Below the pieces are notes generated by a model that made no database searches, was not told the DNA's origin, and was given only the letters and a program-made list of their open reading frames with translations. A DNA stretch of 64,000 bases from SZAS-7 sp964514655 (GTDB taxonomy: Bacteria; Chlamydiota; Chlamydiia; Chlamydiales; FEN-1388), in contig CAZEQY010000005.1 in the NCBI GenBank assembly GCA_964514655.1, positions 54,195 to 118,194 of the forward strand, written 5' to 3'. How positions within the stretch are numbered: the stretch's first letter is position 1; the number at the start of each line of letters is the position of its first letter. Shown in pieces: positions 25,386 through 34,668 of this stretch. Position numbers and translations under genes: made by a program.

Positions 25386-26273
25386 ATGACATTCCAACTT
25401 CATCTAGTTTTACGTCCAGCAGAAAAACCACATTCAGAACAGCAGGCTCCTCTTCTTTTTGAGCCTGCAGCAGCTGATACTCCTGATTTATATGCAGAGA
25501 CAGTTGATGGATCCCAACCATCTCCACCGGAACTGGTAAAAGCATTTACTTGGTTCACTTTGAACGATTTACCTCCTGCTAATGCTACTCAGGAACAAGT
25601 GCTACGAGCAACAGAAAAAGAGGCTGAAAGACAGTATGCCCTTGGCATCCAGATTCAGGAATCAAACGAGCTTGGGGCAATAGAGCAGGCGCATAAGGCA
25701 TTTTATCAGGCGGCAATGTTAGGACATGCTGATGCCCAATTTCGTGTAGGTTGCTATTTTCGGGAAGACAAGATGCAAGCGTTACACTGGTTTATGAAGG
25801 CTGCTCATCAGAACCATACTCCTGCTCAAGAAAGAGTTAGTGAGGCTTATCAATATGGTGACCCTGTAAAACAATCAAATGGAATAGCATTTTATTGGTT
25901 AAACAGGGCAGCAGAGCTTGGATATGTTCACGCTCAATGTAGGCTTGGACGAGCCTTTATGTTAGGTACAATTGTAGCAGAATCAAGTAAAGATGCAGCA
26001 AAATGGCTCACCTGTGCGGCTTTGCAAGGTGATACTGACTCGCAATACTGGCTGGGTCAATTATACGCAAGTGGCCGAGGTGTTGAACAGTCTGCAGCAG
26101 ATGCCAAAAAGTGGTACGAAAAAGCAGCTTTAGAAGGGCACACAAGTGCACGATTCGAGCTATCAAAAATCTTTTTTTCTGGTCAAGGTGTGGAACGATC
26201 TGTAGAAAAGGCAAACGAATGGTATATGAAGGCCTTACACTCTCAGGAGGAAGATAATCTTCTCTACGGCTAG
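25386..26273 (+). CDS. Sel1-like (SLR) repeat protein
   Basis: 295 residues. From about residue 100 to the end there are five Sel1-like repeats of 33-38 residues, with the typical cores AAMLGHADAQFRVGCYF, AAELGYVHAQCRLGRAFMLG, AALQGDTDSQYWLGQLYASG and AALEGHTSARFELSKIFFSG. Such alpha/alpha solenoids mediate protein contacts and are frequent in effectors of intracellular bacteria. The N-terminal 80 residues are Pro-rich and unstructured in appearance. No signal peptide. A promoter and ribosome binding site are visible upstream, so the gene stands alone. Confidence 0.88.
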   Translation: MTFQLHLVLRPAEKPHSEQQAPLLFEPAAADTPDLYAETVDGSQPSPPELVKAFTWFTLNDLPPANATQEQVLRATEKEAERQYALGIQIQESNELGAIEQAHKAFYQAAMLGHADAQFRVGCYFREDKMQALHWFMKAAHQNHTPAQERVSEAYQYGDPVKQSNGIAFYWLNRAAELGYVHAQCRLGRAFMLGTIVAESSKDAAKWLTCAALQGDTDSQYWLGQLYASGRGVEQSAADAKKWYEKAALEGHTSARFELSKIFFSGQGVERSVEKANEWYMKALHSQEEDNLLYG

Positions 26274-26342
26274 GTCCAGTTTTTAACATTTGTGCATCAA
26301 TACTTTCAGTGTAGCTGATCTAAATATATAATTGTTCACATA

Positions 26343-27482
26343 TTACGCAAATCTACCGAAAATTTTTTGGGCAGTAGCTGTCATGGTGTTCCAGATTTCG
26401 GTTTTGACGATGTTGACTTTGCTTGCTAGTGCACTGCAGGCGCTTGCTACTACTTTTGCAGCTGGGGCAACTATTGTGTTAAAGAGAAATGCGGTGGCAT
26501 TTGCAGCTTTTTTTACTATAGCTACAAGACATGTTCCAATGGGCTTTAACACGTAGTTACCAAGAAATTTAGCTGTTGGCACTAGGATCTTTTGGAAAAC
26601 AAAAGAAGCAGCCTGTGCAGTAGCCTCGGCAAGAGGTTTGATTACCTGCTCAAACGAAAATTTAGCAATAGAATAAATGGCTCTTCCAGTGGCTTTAAGG
26701 GCTGGGAAGATTGCATTATTCCAAATTGGACTAATGACATTTGTAACTGTCCACCGTATTGCATCAGCTAGCTTGTACAGGGCTTTTGAAGCGATAGAGG
26801 CGATATAGGTGATTCCCCTATGAAGCATCTGTAGGGCAGGGAATATGACTTTATTCCAGAGTGGAACAATTATATGCTGCACGAGTTTATTTACGGCTAT
26901 AGCAGCTTTTTCTAACACCCTTCCGATGCTACGTAAGGCTGGAGAGAGAGCTTTATCCCAGATGGGATGAAGGATGTTCTGAAACACCCAGCGAGCAACT
27001 TGCGAGACCCTTGGGGCAATATATTCAATTACTTTGGGAATTGATCTAATAATCTGTTTAGGAAGGGCATAAAAGAGTCCATAAATAGGTACAGCCCCTG
27101 TGACAAATACCTTTTCACCAAAGAGCTTTGTGAAACCGCCTACTTTTGCAATAAGAGGGCTACCGTTTGCTGTGCCGAGTGCAATAAGGGCTTTTCCTCC
27201 GCAATAGATGGATACTCCATAGAGCATGCATGTATAGAGTGAGCTAAAGGCTGCAAGGGCTACAATGCCTACTTTGGCCTTCGTAGAATATGCTTGTGGG
27301 TTATTGATAACGGTTTTGAGGTTTCCAACAGTAAGTCTATAGGGATTTTGTACATAGAGGTCGTATGTTGCACCGGCAATACTTTTAACAATTTTTTTAG
27401 GTAGCGAGCTTTCTGTGTCTTGCCAGGCACTCCTAGCTGTGTCTAAAATAAAAGGATTATAATATATGCTACTTACGCTCAT
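26343..27482 (-). CDS. Amphipathic repeat protein of unknown function
   Basis: 379 residues, not recognised. From about residue 175 it consists of four to five degenerate repeats of roughly 40-45 residues built on the pattern V-x2-I-x2-P-[IL]-W-[DN]-x-[AV]-x-[SF]-P-A-L-x-x-[IL]-G-R: HPIWDKALSPALRSIGRV, VPLWNKVIFPALQMLHRG, SPIWNNAIFPALKATGRA, VPTAKFLGNYVLKPIG. The repeats look like amphipathic helices. A more hydrophobic region lies at about 75-150. Basic and Ala-rich overall. A promoter-like pair is visible upstream at 27513-27540. Membrane-active or scaffold role possible; no function assigned. Confidence 0.7.
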   Translation of the reverse strand: MSVSSIYYNPFILDTARSAWQDTESSLPKKIVKSIAGATYDLYVQNPYRLTVGNLKTVINNPQAYSTKAKVGIVALAAFSSLYTCMLYGVSIYCGGKALIALGTANGSPLIAKVGGFTKLFGEKVFVTGAVPIYGLFYALPKQIIRSIPKVIEYIAPRVSQVARWVFQNILHPIWDKALSPALRSIGRVLEKAAIAVNKLVQHIIVPLWNKVIFPALQMLHRGITYIASIASKALYKLADAIRWTVTNVISPIWNNAIFPALKATGRAIYSIAKFSFEQVIKPLAEATAQAASFVFQKILVPTAKFLGNYVLKPIGTCLVAIVKKAANATAFLFNTIVAPAAKVVASACSALASKVNIVKTEIWNTMTATAQKIFGRFA

Positions 27483-27512
27483 CTTAAGTTCCCCATTTTA
27501 TTTAAGAAATAA

Positions 27513-27540
27513 TTTATATGATAGATAGCTTTTTTAGCAA
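27513..27540 (-). promoter_or_regulatory. Possible promoter for the amphipathic repeat gene
   Basis: On the minus strand TTGCTA (27535-27540) and TATAAA (27513-27518) are spaced by 16 bases, 31 bases before the ATG at 27482. The -35 match is modest. Confidence 0.35.
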
Positions 27541-27597
27541 CAAAAAAAGATCGCTTTGATATATACTAATCTGCTTTTTACTAACGGAGTGTATATT

Positions 27598-28461
27598 TTG
27601 TTTGCTGCTGGTATAACTGCTAATCCAAACGATGTTATTATTGATTTTTCTCAATGGAGCGAAGTAAGTGATGTAGAGCTTGGAGGTTTTCGTTACTTGA
27701 TCAGGTACTTGCATAGGTCTATGCGCGAGAATACGGTATTCTCATATATTCCTGCAGACTATGCACTTGTTGATCAACGCCTTCGTGACCTATTCTCTAA
27801 CCATCTTAGAAGTGTGCGAGTTGCAAGTGTTGCTGATCAGGAATTTGCAACGTGTCTTGATGCGTTGCCTTTTGGATGGCGCGTATACAAAATTTGCTGG
27901 GATGAGCACGCGCTTGCGATTACCTTTCCTGGCTTCAATAATACTATTCGTATCATTAATTCTGACGATGCGTATCTGAAGTTTGGAGAGATATCACCTC
28001 GCATAATAGCCTATGATAACCCACCTGATGAGACGGGTTTACGTTATGAAAATGCAGCTATATTGAGGGCAATGGAGCCTGGCGCTCGGCGTCTTGCCGT
28101 TTCATTAGTATTTTCAAATAACCCAAGACTTGGTGAAGAGACCTGCAAAACACATCCGGCACTTTCTGCCTGGTATCAACAAACTGATATTCCGAAACAC
28201 GAGCACGCTCCGTATGCACATTTTTTACTGAGCCATTATAAAGATATGCTTCAAAATAAAACATACTTGAGGCTATCTGAAAAGGCAGAATTACTTAGAT
28301 TTTTTACTAAATACATGGATGGAATAAAACGACCACGCCTTGATGTAAATGACGACTCTGATTTTGTTATGGCTTTAAACGGTGTAATCGATGCATTAAA
28401 TCGGCGAAGAACAGGGTGGCTATTGCCCAGTGTAAAGGAAAAGGATTTTCATGATAAATAA
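27598..28461 (+). CDS. Unknown protein, 287 aa
   Basis: Not recognised. I place the start at TTG 27598 because AACGGAG lies 8 bases upstream; earlier in-frame TTG (27556) and GTG (27589) codons are possible. The protein looks soluble, with VIIDFSQWSEVSD near the start, GGFRYLIRYLHRSMR, AVSLVFSNNPRLGEE, and a basic C-terminal helix. No signal peptide or membrane segment. The stop overlaps the start of the next gene by 11 bases, so the two are probably made together. Nothing in the sequence allows a function to be named. Confidence 0.6.
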   Translation: MFAAGITANPNDVIIDFSQWSEVSDVELGGFRYLIRYLHRSMRENTVFSYIPADYALVDQRLRDLFSNHLRSVRVASVADQEFATCLDALPFGWRVYKICWDEHALAITFPGFNNTIRIINSDDAYLKFGEISPRIIAYDNPPDETGLRYENAAILRAMEPGARRLAVSLVFSNNPRLGEETCKTHPALSAWYQQTDIPKHEHAPYAHFLLSHYKDMLQNKTYLRLSEKAELLRFFTKYMDGIKRPRLDVNDDSDFVMALNGVIDALNRRRTGWLLPSVKEKDFHDK

Positions 28462-29557
28462 TTTATTAATACTATTTTTTGCGGTTGTTATGTGTGCAGC
28501 TGAAGCTGTGCAAATTGAGAGCATATACCCTAATATGAACTTTGGCTATGGGCAAGTGCATGCCTATTACCTTGCAAATGGTGATATTGCTGAGGTTCGC
28601 TCAGAGTTTTGTTCTGATAATTGGGTTGTAGGAGATGATGTCGAACGCGCTACAGTAAAGAAGAGTGTTTGGAAACACGCTATTATGGGGTATGGAAGCT
28701 GGCAAGAGGTGGATGAGCCAGTGCTTGTGAACAAATATGAAGATGGAGCTAGCATCCCACTTTTACGCTACACAGTATCTCCGACAAAAAGCTGGCAACA
28801 AGGCAAGATTTTAGAGATCGGCCCTTCGTGGATTCGCACAAATACTCGCGGACGTATGGCGGTTCATTCTGGAATCAATCTACAAGAGTGGAAATATGGC
28901 GACAAGGTGCGCTTTCAAGAACGTGACAGCACAAGTGGCACAAGCTTTATGGTCTACAATGAGTCTACCAAAAAATTCTACTACCCTTTTTGGAGTGTAG
29001 CAGACAATCCTTGGGCGGCCGCTTGCTATCGCGTGATTGCTCGAGAGCATATTGATGAGTATACGTACTATACCTTTGACTTGGGCCTAAAGCTAAAAGT
29101 CCCCAAAAGAAAGAGGCTTGGCGTTATACCTATTCCCCTATTTAATGTTGGTGATTTTGCTATGATAAAGCTGAAAGAATCTTCAACTACAAAAGGCTAC
29201 GGCCTTTTGCTTGTAAATCCAAATAGTGGCGAAGAAGTTCTTGCTCGCTCAACTGGAGGCGTTCCTGGCTACAATGGAAAAAACTGCGATAGTCTTTCTG
29301 TTACCATGTACAACTGCCCATACCGCTTAGAGTTTGAATATCCATCACAATGTGACTGGGACTCTGCCCTCATTGCCCTCAATGCCACACATAACGGCTA
29401 CGTTTTGCTGCGCGGCTACGACTTTTGGCAAAATGGCCTCTTATACCAGCCATTTGAGCATGATTCCTATTCGTTTATCCCCCTTAAGGAACCTGTGCTG
29501 AACCTAAACCCAGGTCCGCAAGCCTACGAAGGTATTTTCCCCTACGAGCCGCGATGA
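28451..29557 (+). CDS. Secreted protein of unknown function, 368 aa
   Basis: Begins with a signal peptide (MINNLLILFFAVVMCAAEA). The mature protein is rich in aromatic residues and beta-prone stretches (NFGYGQVHAYYLANGD, YKVGDK-like KYGDKVRFQERDS, FWSVADNPWAAACY, IPLFNVGDFAMIKLK). A Cys pair (NCDSLSVTMYNCP) near 277-288 may form a disulfide. No family recognised. It overlaps the preceding gene by 11 bases, so a cytosolic and an exported product are made from one message, an arrangement that could fit an effector and its helper; this is a guess. Confidence 0.7.
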   Translation: MINNLLILFFAVVMCAAEAVQIESIYPNMNFGYGQVHAYYLANGDIAEVRSEFCSDNWVVGDDVERATVKKSVWKHAIMGYGSWQEVDEPVLVNKYEDGASIPLLRYTVSPTKSWQQGKILEIGPSWIRTNTRGRMAVHSGINLQEWKYGDKVRFQERDSTSGTSFMVYNESTKKFYYPFWSVADNPWAAACYRVIAREHIDEYTYYTFDLGLKLKVPKRKRLGVIPIPLFNVGDFAMIKLKESSTTKGYGLLLVNPNSGEEVLARSTGGVPGYNGKNCDSLSVTMYNCPYRLEFEYPSQCDWDSALIALNATHNGYVLLRGYDFWQNGLLYQPFEHDSYSFIPLKEPVLNLNPGPQAYEGIFPYEPR

Positions 29558-29614
29558 ATTGCTTGCATATAATTATTATTATTTGATATTTTTGTTACAA
29601 AATTGGAGGGCTTA

Positions 29615-30967
29615 ATGCCAGATTTTATTAGAATTAATAGTCCTATTGTGCCAAATGAATATGCATCTTTATCAGATGCTCCGAAATTTGCAAGTCAAGG
29701 AAGGAGATACACTGTCGAGGGTGTGGAGTATGAATTAGTTATTAAAAAACGTGAGTCATATTCATATGGCAAAATCGCGCTCGCTGCTTTAGCTGTGATT
29801 GTTACATTAGGTAACGCTATGTTGCTAAAATCTATTCGCAGTATTATTTTTAAGCAATACAAGAACGTGCGTTTTGCTATTCCTACAGAGTGTTTTGATA
29901 AGCTAAAAGAGGCTCCAACGCCATATCGACTCGAGGCAAAACTTGAGAAATTAAATTCATTTTATTTTGATTATCTCAAAAGACGAGATCCTGATCAACT
30001 TAAAGAAATTATCAAAACATACGTTAACTCCACTGCAGAGGAAACAGATGTGCAACTTCTTACTTCGTTTATAAAAGAAAAGTTTGATGACATCGATTTT
30101 CTTATTTCAGATAAGGATTGCGATGAGATACAACGAAGTTTTATTCCTTCTGCTCAAGAAAAAAACACTCGTAAGTTCTGTGCCTGCTTTCTTGAAGGCC
30201 AAGACCTCGCAACGAAAGACCGAATGAAAACGCGCACTGCAAAGTACATGTTATCTGCTAAGCACCTCTCCCCATTAAAAGAAGCTGCAAGTTATGCATT
30301 TAACCACCCAGAAGAGTTTGATGAGAATGAATATAGAACAGCTGTAGAATATTTTGTTATGTCCAGCGTTTCGGATAGTATTGAAAATCAACGTAAGGCT
30401 ATACACTACGTCGCAACTCATTTAGATAAATTTGGCACTAGCTGTAAAGAATGGGCTTTCTTGAGAGCTGCTCAAGCGGCGGCTAGTGGAGATAATAGTT
30501 TTTTCAGTGATGAAGCTTTTTATGCTGCATTCATCAAACATTATGAAGAGTCAAAAACCAAACCTCGAGCGAATGCGCAAGTCACGCATATTCTTCTTCC
30601 GGTATTAGGTGAGCGATTCAAAAATCATGTAGTTGCAAGCATTCAATCTAGTGATATGATAGATGAAATTGAAGGGTGTATTACTTTACTAAAAAGACAT
30701 AAATATGACTCACAAGAGGTCGAAGCCTATCTTGCAAAGAAGCTAATAGAAAGAGTGAAGCAAGGTGTCGGTATTGATGAGAGTTCTAGTGGGCTGCTTA
30801 TGGCAAATATCGGTTCTTTATCGTCTGAAGACCAAGTTTTGGTATACCACTATATTTTGTGGAACGCTCGTGATTTTGATCTAAAAGCAAGTGCAGCAAA
30901 ATATATCCTAGAAAAGCCAGAAGCTTTTGATGATGAGACTGTTAAAACAGCAAAGACTTTCCAGTAG
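29615..30967 (+). CDS. Unknown protein with one membrane segment, 450 aa
   Basis: ATG 29615 is preceded by GGAGGG at ideal distance; an in-frame TTG at 29603 overlaps that site. One hydrophobic segment lies near residues 49-68 (YGKIALAALAVIVTLGNAML). The remaining 380 residues are charged and helical, with regularly spaced helices suggestive of an alpha-solenoid (KYMLSAKHLSPLKEAASYA, AAKYILEKPEAFDDETV). No recognised family. The stop is followed directly by a strong hairpin that forms the left end of an inverted-repeat element. Confidence 0.65.
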   Translation: MPDFIRINSPIVPNEYASLSDAPKFASQGRRYTVEGVEYELVIKKRESYSYGKIALAALAVIVTLGNAMLLKSIRSIIFKQYKNVRFAIPTECFDKLKEAPTPYRLEAKLEKLNSFYFDYLKRRDPDQLKEIIKTYVNSTAEETDVQLLTSFIKEKFDDIDFLISDKDCDEIQRSFIPSAQEKNTRKFCACFLEGQDLATKDRMKTRTAKYMLSAKHLSPLKEAASYAFNHPEEFDENEYRTAVEYFVMSSVSDSIENQRKAIHYVATHLDKFGTSCKEWAFLRAAQAAASGDNSFFSDEAFYAAFIKHYEESKTKPRANAQVTHILLPVLGERFKNHVVASIQSSDMIDEIEGCITLLKRHKYDSQEVEAYLAKKLIERVKQGVGIDESSSGLLMANIGSLSSEDQVLVYHYILWNARDFDLKASAAKYILEKPEAFDDETVKTAKTFQ

Positions 30968-30972
30968 TAGTC

Positions 30973-31305
30973 AGAAGCCGGTCACAACGTGACCGGCTTC
31001 TCGAGTTAGGACATTTGCGTGTGAAGCCGAAGGTTTCTTTGGAGTGCGGTAATTATTTACCGCTCTCAATTTTCAACCACGCGCTGTCGCAACAATTACC
31101 TCCAAAGCTAAAAAGCAGGTAATAGTATTTGGCTTTGATGCACGGCATAGTTTGAGGGTATTTATATGTTCTGGACCTTTCCGAAGGCAAGATTTGTGGT
31201 CGAAAATTAAGAGCGGTAAAAAAATTACCGCACTCGGGAGCGAGCTTTAAGCTCGCAAATTGCAAATGTCCTAACTTGAGAAGCCGGTCACAACGTGACC
31301 GGCTT
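30973..31305. mobile_element. Nested inverted-repeat element between convergent genes (MITE-like, unknown)
   Basis: The gene-free stretch 30968-31312 is one large imperfect inverted repeat. Both ends carry the same perfect hairpin (AAGCCGGTCAC-AAC-GTGACCGGCTT at 30975-30999 and 31281-31305), followed inward by GTTAGGACATTTGC and its complement (31005-31018 and 31262-31275), a divergent part, and then GAGTGCGGTAATT and TTTACCGCTCT against their complements. Inside the arms there are further small hairpins. The centre (about 31075-31200) has no ORF. It may be a non-autonomous transposable element that landed in a terminator, or a structured RNA. The outer hairpins probably terminate the two convergent genes. 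Confidence 0.6.
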
Positions 31306-31312
31306 AGTGTTT

Positions 31313-31789
31313 TTAGTTCCTTAAATTCACTTCAGCAACGTGTGCAAGGCCGATTGCGCCAAGGGCGGTAATTCCTCGTGATATCCAGATACATGCACCG
31401 GATATTTTATTCTTAGGAGCGTAGGACTCGATTAACGCGCCAGCTGCGAGACTTCCGACAACTGCTACGGCAGCTATTGGTAATAGTTCCATAGCAGCGG
31501 CTGCGGCGCGCTCTTTATTGAGTTGATAGACAGTGTCTGCTACTGCCCTCACTGTAGAGTTTGCCTGTTCACAAAAATTTGTATTGACGCACTCAAAGAA
31601 CGAAAATGCATAATTGCATACTTTTTTACAACCTTCAGCAGCAGCACATAGTGTCTCATTATATGCAATCCAATCTGCGCTAGAGATATCTGCATTTGCA
31701 TCGGCTAGACTAAGGCAGCGTGATTCTGAACAGATACCCCAATGAAATACAGTTTTAAAAGTTTCAATTCCAAGTTTACAATCAACCAT
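31313..31789 (-). CDS. Small membrane protein of unknown function (possible Inc-like)
   Basis: 158 residues. ATG 31789 has AGGAGG 5-6 bases upstream, and the promoter at 31818-31846 excludes the longer reading of the frame. The N-terminal half is soluble and contains four to five cysteines (GCKKVCNYAF, FFECVNTNFC). The C-terminal half has a long hydrophobic region split in two (LLPIAAVAVVGSLAAGALIE and ACIWISRGITALGAIGLA), separated by a short polar turn. Such bilobed hydrophobic domains are the hallmark of chlamydial inclusion-membrane proteins, but there the domain is usually nearer the N-terminus. Function unknown. Confidence 0.65.
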   Translation of the reverse strand: MVDCKLGIETFKTVFHWGICSESRCLSLADANADISSADWIAYNETLCAAAEGCKKVCNYAFSFFECVNTNFCEQANSTVRAVADTVYQLNKERAAAAAMELLPIAAVAVVGSLAAGALIESYAPKNKISGACIWISRGITALGAIGLAHVAEVNLRN

Positions 31790-31817
31790 AATTCCTCCTG
31801 TTAGTTTTTTGTAGCGT

Positions 31818-31846
31818 ATTAAAACCATGCTTTGATTTGTCGTCAA
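31818..31846 (-). promoter_or_regulatory. Sigma70-type promoter for the 158-aa membrane protein gene
   Basis: On the minus strand TTGACG (31841-31846) and TTTAAT (31818-31823) are 17 bases apart, each matching five of six consensus bases. The position fixes the start of the gene at 31789 rather than 31846. Confidence 0.6.
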
Positions 31847-32035
31847 TCATAAACTGAAAAGAAGTTGCACAATTTTTAATATTGTTAAGGCATTTAAGAA
31901 AATATTTCAGGTAAATCCTTAAAATATATGAGTACCACTGCCCTTCCGCTTATAATAATACATAGTAATCTGTAAATATGTTGTTAATGAATTCTATCCT
32001 TTAGTAAACTATCCAAAACAAATAAGGTAGAATTT

Positions 32036-32701
32036 ATGAACGCGGTTGGAGCTGCAGCACCGGTTACTGATGCTATTGGTGCAAAATACATAGAGAATCC
32101 TAATACTAATCCCGAAGCTGTTGTGAGCCAGTATCGAGAGCAAGCTGCAGGGTATGATGCCATGATGAAAAAGTGGCAATTTTTGACGCCGGAACAAGGT
32201 GTTCAGATTCTTACTAGATTTGTTTCTAAGGATGCAAAAATTCTTGAGGCAGGTTGCGGCACGGGCCTTTCGGGTGCAGCACAGTATGAGGCTGGTTTTG
32301 GAAATCTTAATGGGATTGATATTTCGCCAGAAATGCTAGCTGTTGCAAGAACAAAAGGTGCATATAAATCGTTAGTAGAAGGCAACCTCCTAGATCCCCT
32401 GCCCTATCCGGATAACTCTTTTGACGCTGTTGAATGTCTTGCTGTTTTTACTCATATTGTAGAGGTGGAGCCGGTGCTCTGTGAATTTCACCGCATAGTT
32501 AAGGCTGGTGGGTTGATCATCTTTTCTCAAAGAAAAGATCTTTATAAAAAGCGAAATATGTCTCTTCTTCTTGATAGATTGGAAGGCGACGGCCTATTTA
32601 AAAAAGTGCACCAATCTGATTGGCTGCCTTACGTTACCAATCACGCAGACTATATCGCACATAACATCACAGTCGGCTATTTTGTTTTTCAAAAGCTCTA
32701 A
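32036..32701 (+). CDS. SAM-dependent class I methyltransferase
   Basis: 221 residues. SAM-binding motif I is ILEAGCGTGLSG (about 77-88), followed by GIDISPEMLAVAR (motif II) and LPYPDNSFDAVECLAVFTHI (motif for the DALxF region). This is the Methyltransf_11/25 type. The first 40 residues are Ala/Val-rich and precede the domain (VSQYREQAAGYDAMMKKW). Substrate cannot be told. The 190-base gap upstream (31847-32035) is AT-rich; a weak pair TTGTTA (31981) and TAAACT 18 bases later may be its promoter. The stop is followed by a short A/T-rich hairpin. Confidence 0.85.
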   Translation: MNAVGAAAPVTDAIGAKYIENPNTNPEAVVSQYREQAAGYDAMMKKWQFLTPEQGVQILTRFVSKDAKILEAGCGTGLSGAAQYEAGFGNLNGIDISPEMLAVARTKGAYKSLVEGNLLDPLPYPDNSFDAVECLAVFTHIVEVEPVLCEFHRIVKAGGLIIFSQRKDLYKKRNMSLLLDRLEGDGLFKKVHQSDWLPYVTNHADYIAHNITVGYFVFQKL

Positions 32702-32770
32702 GCGTTAGCTTTTTTTGTTGCAGCAAACGGACGATAGGCTTATGTCTGTAGGGGATATCTGAGGTATGGT

Positions 32771-33733
32771 GTGTTAGAGGCAATTGGTAACTTTCTTTTA
32801 AGGCGACTTGTTGTATCGGTGCTTACGCTCTTTGCGATAGCAACGGCAACGTTTTTCCTCATGCACCTTGTGCCGGGAGATCCCTTTGCCGAAGAGTCTT
32901 TAACAGTGCCTCCAGAGACACTTAAAGCAATAAAGCACTACTACGGCCTTAACGACCCTATTCATCTACAGTACTCGCGCTATATCCTGCAGGTCTTTAC
33001 CTTTGATTTTGGCCCATCACTTAAATACACATCGCAAACGGTAAACCAGATTATCTTTGGAGGCCTGCCAATTTCAGCTACACTTGGTCTTGAAGCACTT
33101 CTTTTTGCTATACCTTGCGGCATTCTTTTTGGCACGCTCTCTGCACTCAACTCTCGGGGCTATTCCAACGTCGCCCTCACATCCTGCGCTGTGCTTGGCG
33201 TCTCTATACCTACATTTGTCCTTGCAGCGGGTTTGCAGTTTCTTTTTGCCTTTTATTTTCCGATATTTCCGGTAGCCCGTTGGGGCACGTTTTCGCACAC
33301 CGTGCTTCCGGCCCTTGCTTTAGCGATTGGCCCCACCTGCTATATTGCAAGGCTACTTCGCGTCAATATGCTTGAAGTATTTACAAAAGAATATGTGCAA
33401 GTAGCACGCCTCAAAGGCCTTTCAGAAAGGCGCGTAGTATTTGTGCACGTTCTTAAAAATGCCATTATCCCCATACTCTCTTACCTCGGGCCCGTTACAA
33501 CAAATGTCTTAGTGGGCAGCTTTGCTGTAGAGCGCGTCTTTGGTATACCTGGCCTTGGGTTGTGGTTTGTAAATAGCGTTATAAACCGTGATTTTCCTGT
33601 AATTGGCGGCCTTACGCTCTTTTACAGCATACTGCTTATCTTTAATCACACTGTGATAGATCTATTGTGCGCGCTATTAAATCCGGAGGCTAAAAGTTTG
33701 CTAAAATCTAAAAAGGTGCAAGTAGCTACATGA
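32771..33733 (+). CDS. oppB: Oligopeptide ABC transporter permease OppB
   Basis: 320 residues with six membrane segments. The start is FLLRRLVVSVLTLFAIATAT, and the segment MHLVPGDPF is a signature of this permease family. The EAA loop contact region is visible as KEYVQVARLKGLSERRVVF (about 208-226). GTG is the start; GAGG is 6 bases upstream and an ATG 5 bases earlier is closed by a stop. OppB and OppC form the membrane pore for peptides. The gene overlaps oppC by 4 bases. Confidence 0.93.
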   Translation: MLEAIGNFLLRRLVVSVLTLFAIATATFFLMHLVPGDPFAEESLTVPPETLKAIKHYYGLNDPIHLQYSRYILQVFTFDFGPSLKYTSQTVNQIIFGGLPISATLGLEALLFAIPCGILFGTLSALNSRGYSNVALTSCAVLGVSIPTFVLAAGLQFLFAFYFPIFPVARWGTFSHTVLPALALAIGPTCYIARLLRVNMLEVFTKEYVQVARLKGLSERRVVFVHVLKNAIIPILSYLGPVTTNVLVGSFAVERVFGIPGLGLWFVNSVINRDFPVIGGLTLFYSILLIFNHTVIDLLCALLNPEAKSLLKSKKVQVAT

Positions 33734-34668
33734 GAGATGATTTTGCCCTACTCTCGGATGAGATGAAAGAAGAAATCCTTGCCCAAAACGAACCCAAGGC
33801 TCGTCCGCCAGCATCTATTTTTTCAATACTTGTACGCCACAAAAGTATCATGATAGGTCTCATCATCTTAAGTATCCTTATTTCGATGGCAATTTTTGGG
33901 CCTCTTTTAAGCCCCTACTCGTATCAGCAGACAGACCTTCCAAACAAAAACCTACCCCCTTGCTGGGAACATATTTTTGGCACCGACGAACTTGGGCGCG
34001 ACATGTGGACACGCGTATGTGTAGGCCTTAGAATATCGCTTGAAATAGGTCTTGTAGCTGCGCTTGTTGACCTTTTTCTCGGGGTAAGTTGGGGTATGAC
34101 AGCAGGCCTTTCTGGCGGCAATACCGACCATGTGATGATGCGTATTGCTGAGATGATATTTTGTTTGCCCTATCTTCTCTTTGTTATTCTGATCACGGTT
34201 ATTGTTGGGCCTGGCTTTGCCCCTATTATAGCTGCTATGGTCATCATCGGCTGGATACAGATGGCACGAATTACAAGGAGTTTAGTGATTGGCATCAAGC
34301 AGACAGAGTACTTTAGGGCAGCTCGCTCTTTAGGTGTTACAACTCCTGGTCTTATTAGGCGCCACATCCTGCCAAATATTTCAGGTCCAGTTACATGCAT
34401 TGTCATGTTGAGTATCCCTCAGGCAATATTTGCTGAAGCTTTTTTAAGCTTTTTGGGCATTGGCATGCAGCCCCCTTTAGCAAGCCTTGGCTCACTTGTG
34501 AGCGATGCTCTTGGTGCTATGCGCTTTTATCCATGGCGTCTCTTTATTCCATCGGTTACAATTACTTTTACGATCTTTGCCTTTAACCTACTTGGCGATG
34601 GCTTGCGAGATATGCTTGATCCGCAGTCGCGTCGTTTTTTAAACCAGCGCGTTAAGGAGGCATCATGA
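33730..34668 (+). CDS. oppC: Oligopeptide ABC transporter permease OppC
   Basis: 312 residues, the second permease of the importer. N-terminal cytosolic stretch, then six membrane segments, the family segment HIFGTDELGRDMWTRV (about 88-103) and the EAA loop TEYFRAARSLGVTTPGLIRR (about 194-213) that contacts the ATPases. Overlaps oppB and oppD by 4 bases each (ATGA), so the four opp genes are translationally coupled. Confidence 0.93.
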   Translation: MRDDFALLSDEMKEEILAQNEPKARPPASIFSILVRHKSIMIGLIILSILISMAIFGPLLSPYSYQQTDLPNKNLPPCWEHIFGTDELGRDMWTRVCVGLRISLEIGLVAALVDLFLGVSWGMTAGLSGGNTDHVMMRIAEMIFCLPYLLFVILITVIVGPGFAPIIAAMVIIGWIQMARITRSLVIGIKQTEYFRAARSLGVTTPGLIRRHILPNISGPVTCIVMLSIPQAIFAEAFLSFLGIGMQPPLASLGSLVSDALGAMRFYPWRLFIPSVTITFTIFAFNLLGDGLRDMLDPQSRRFLNQRVKEAS

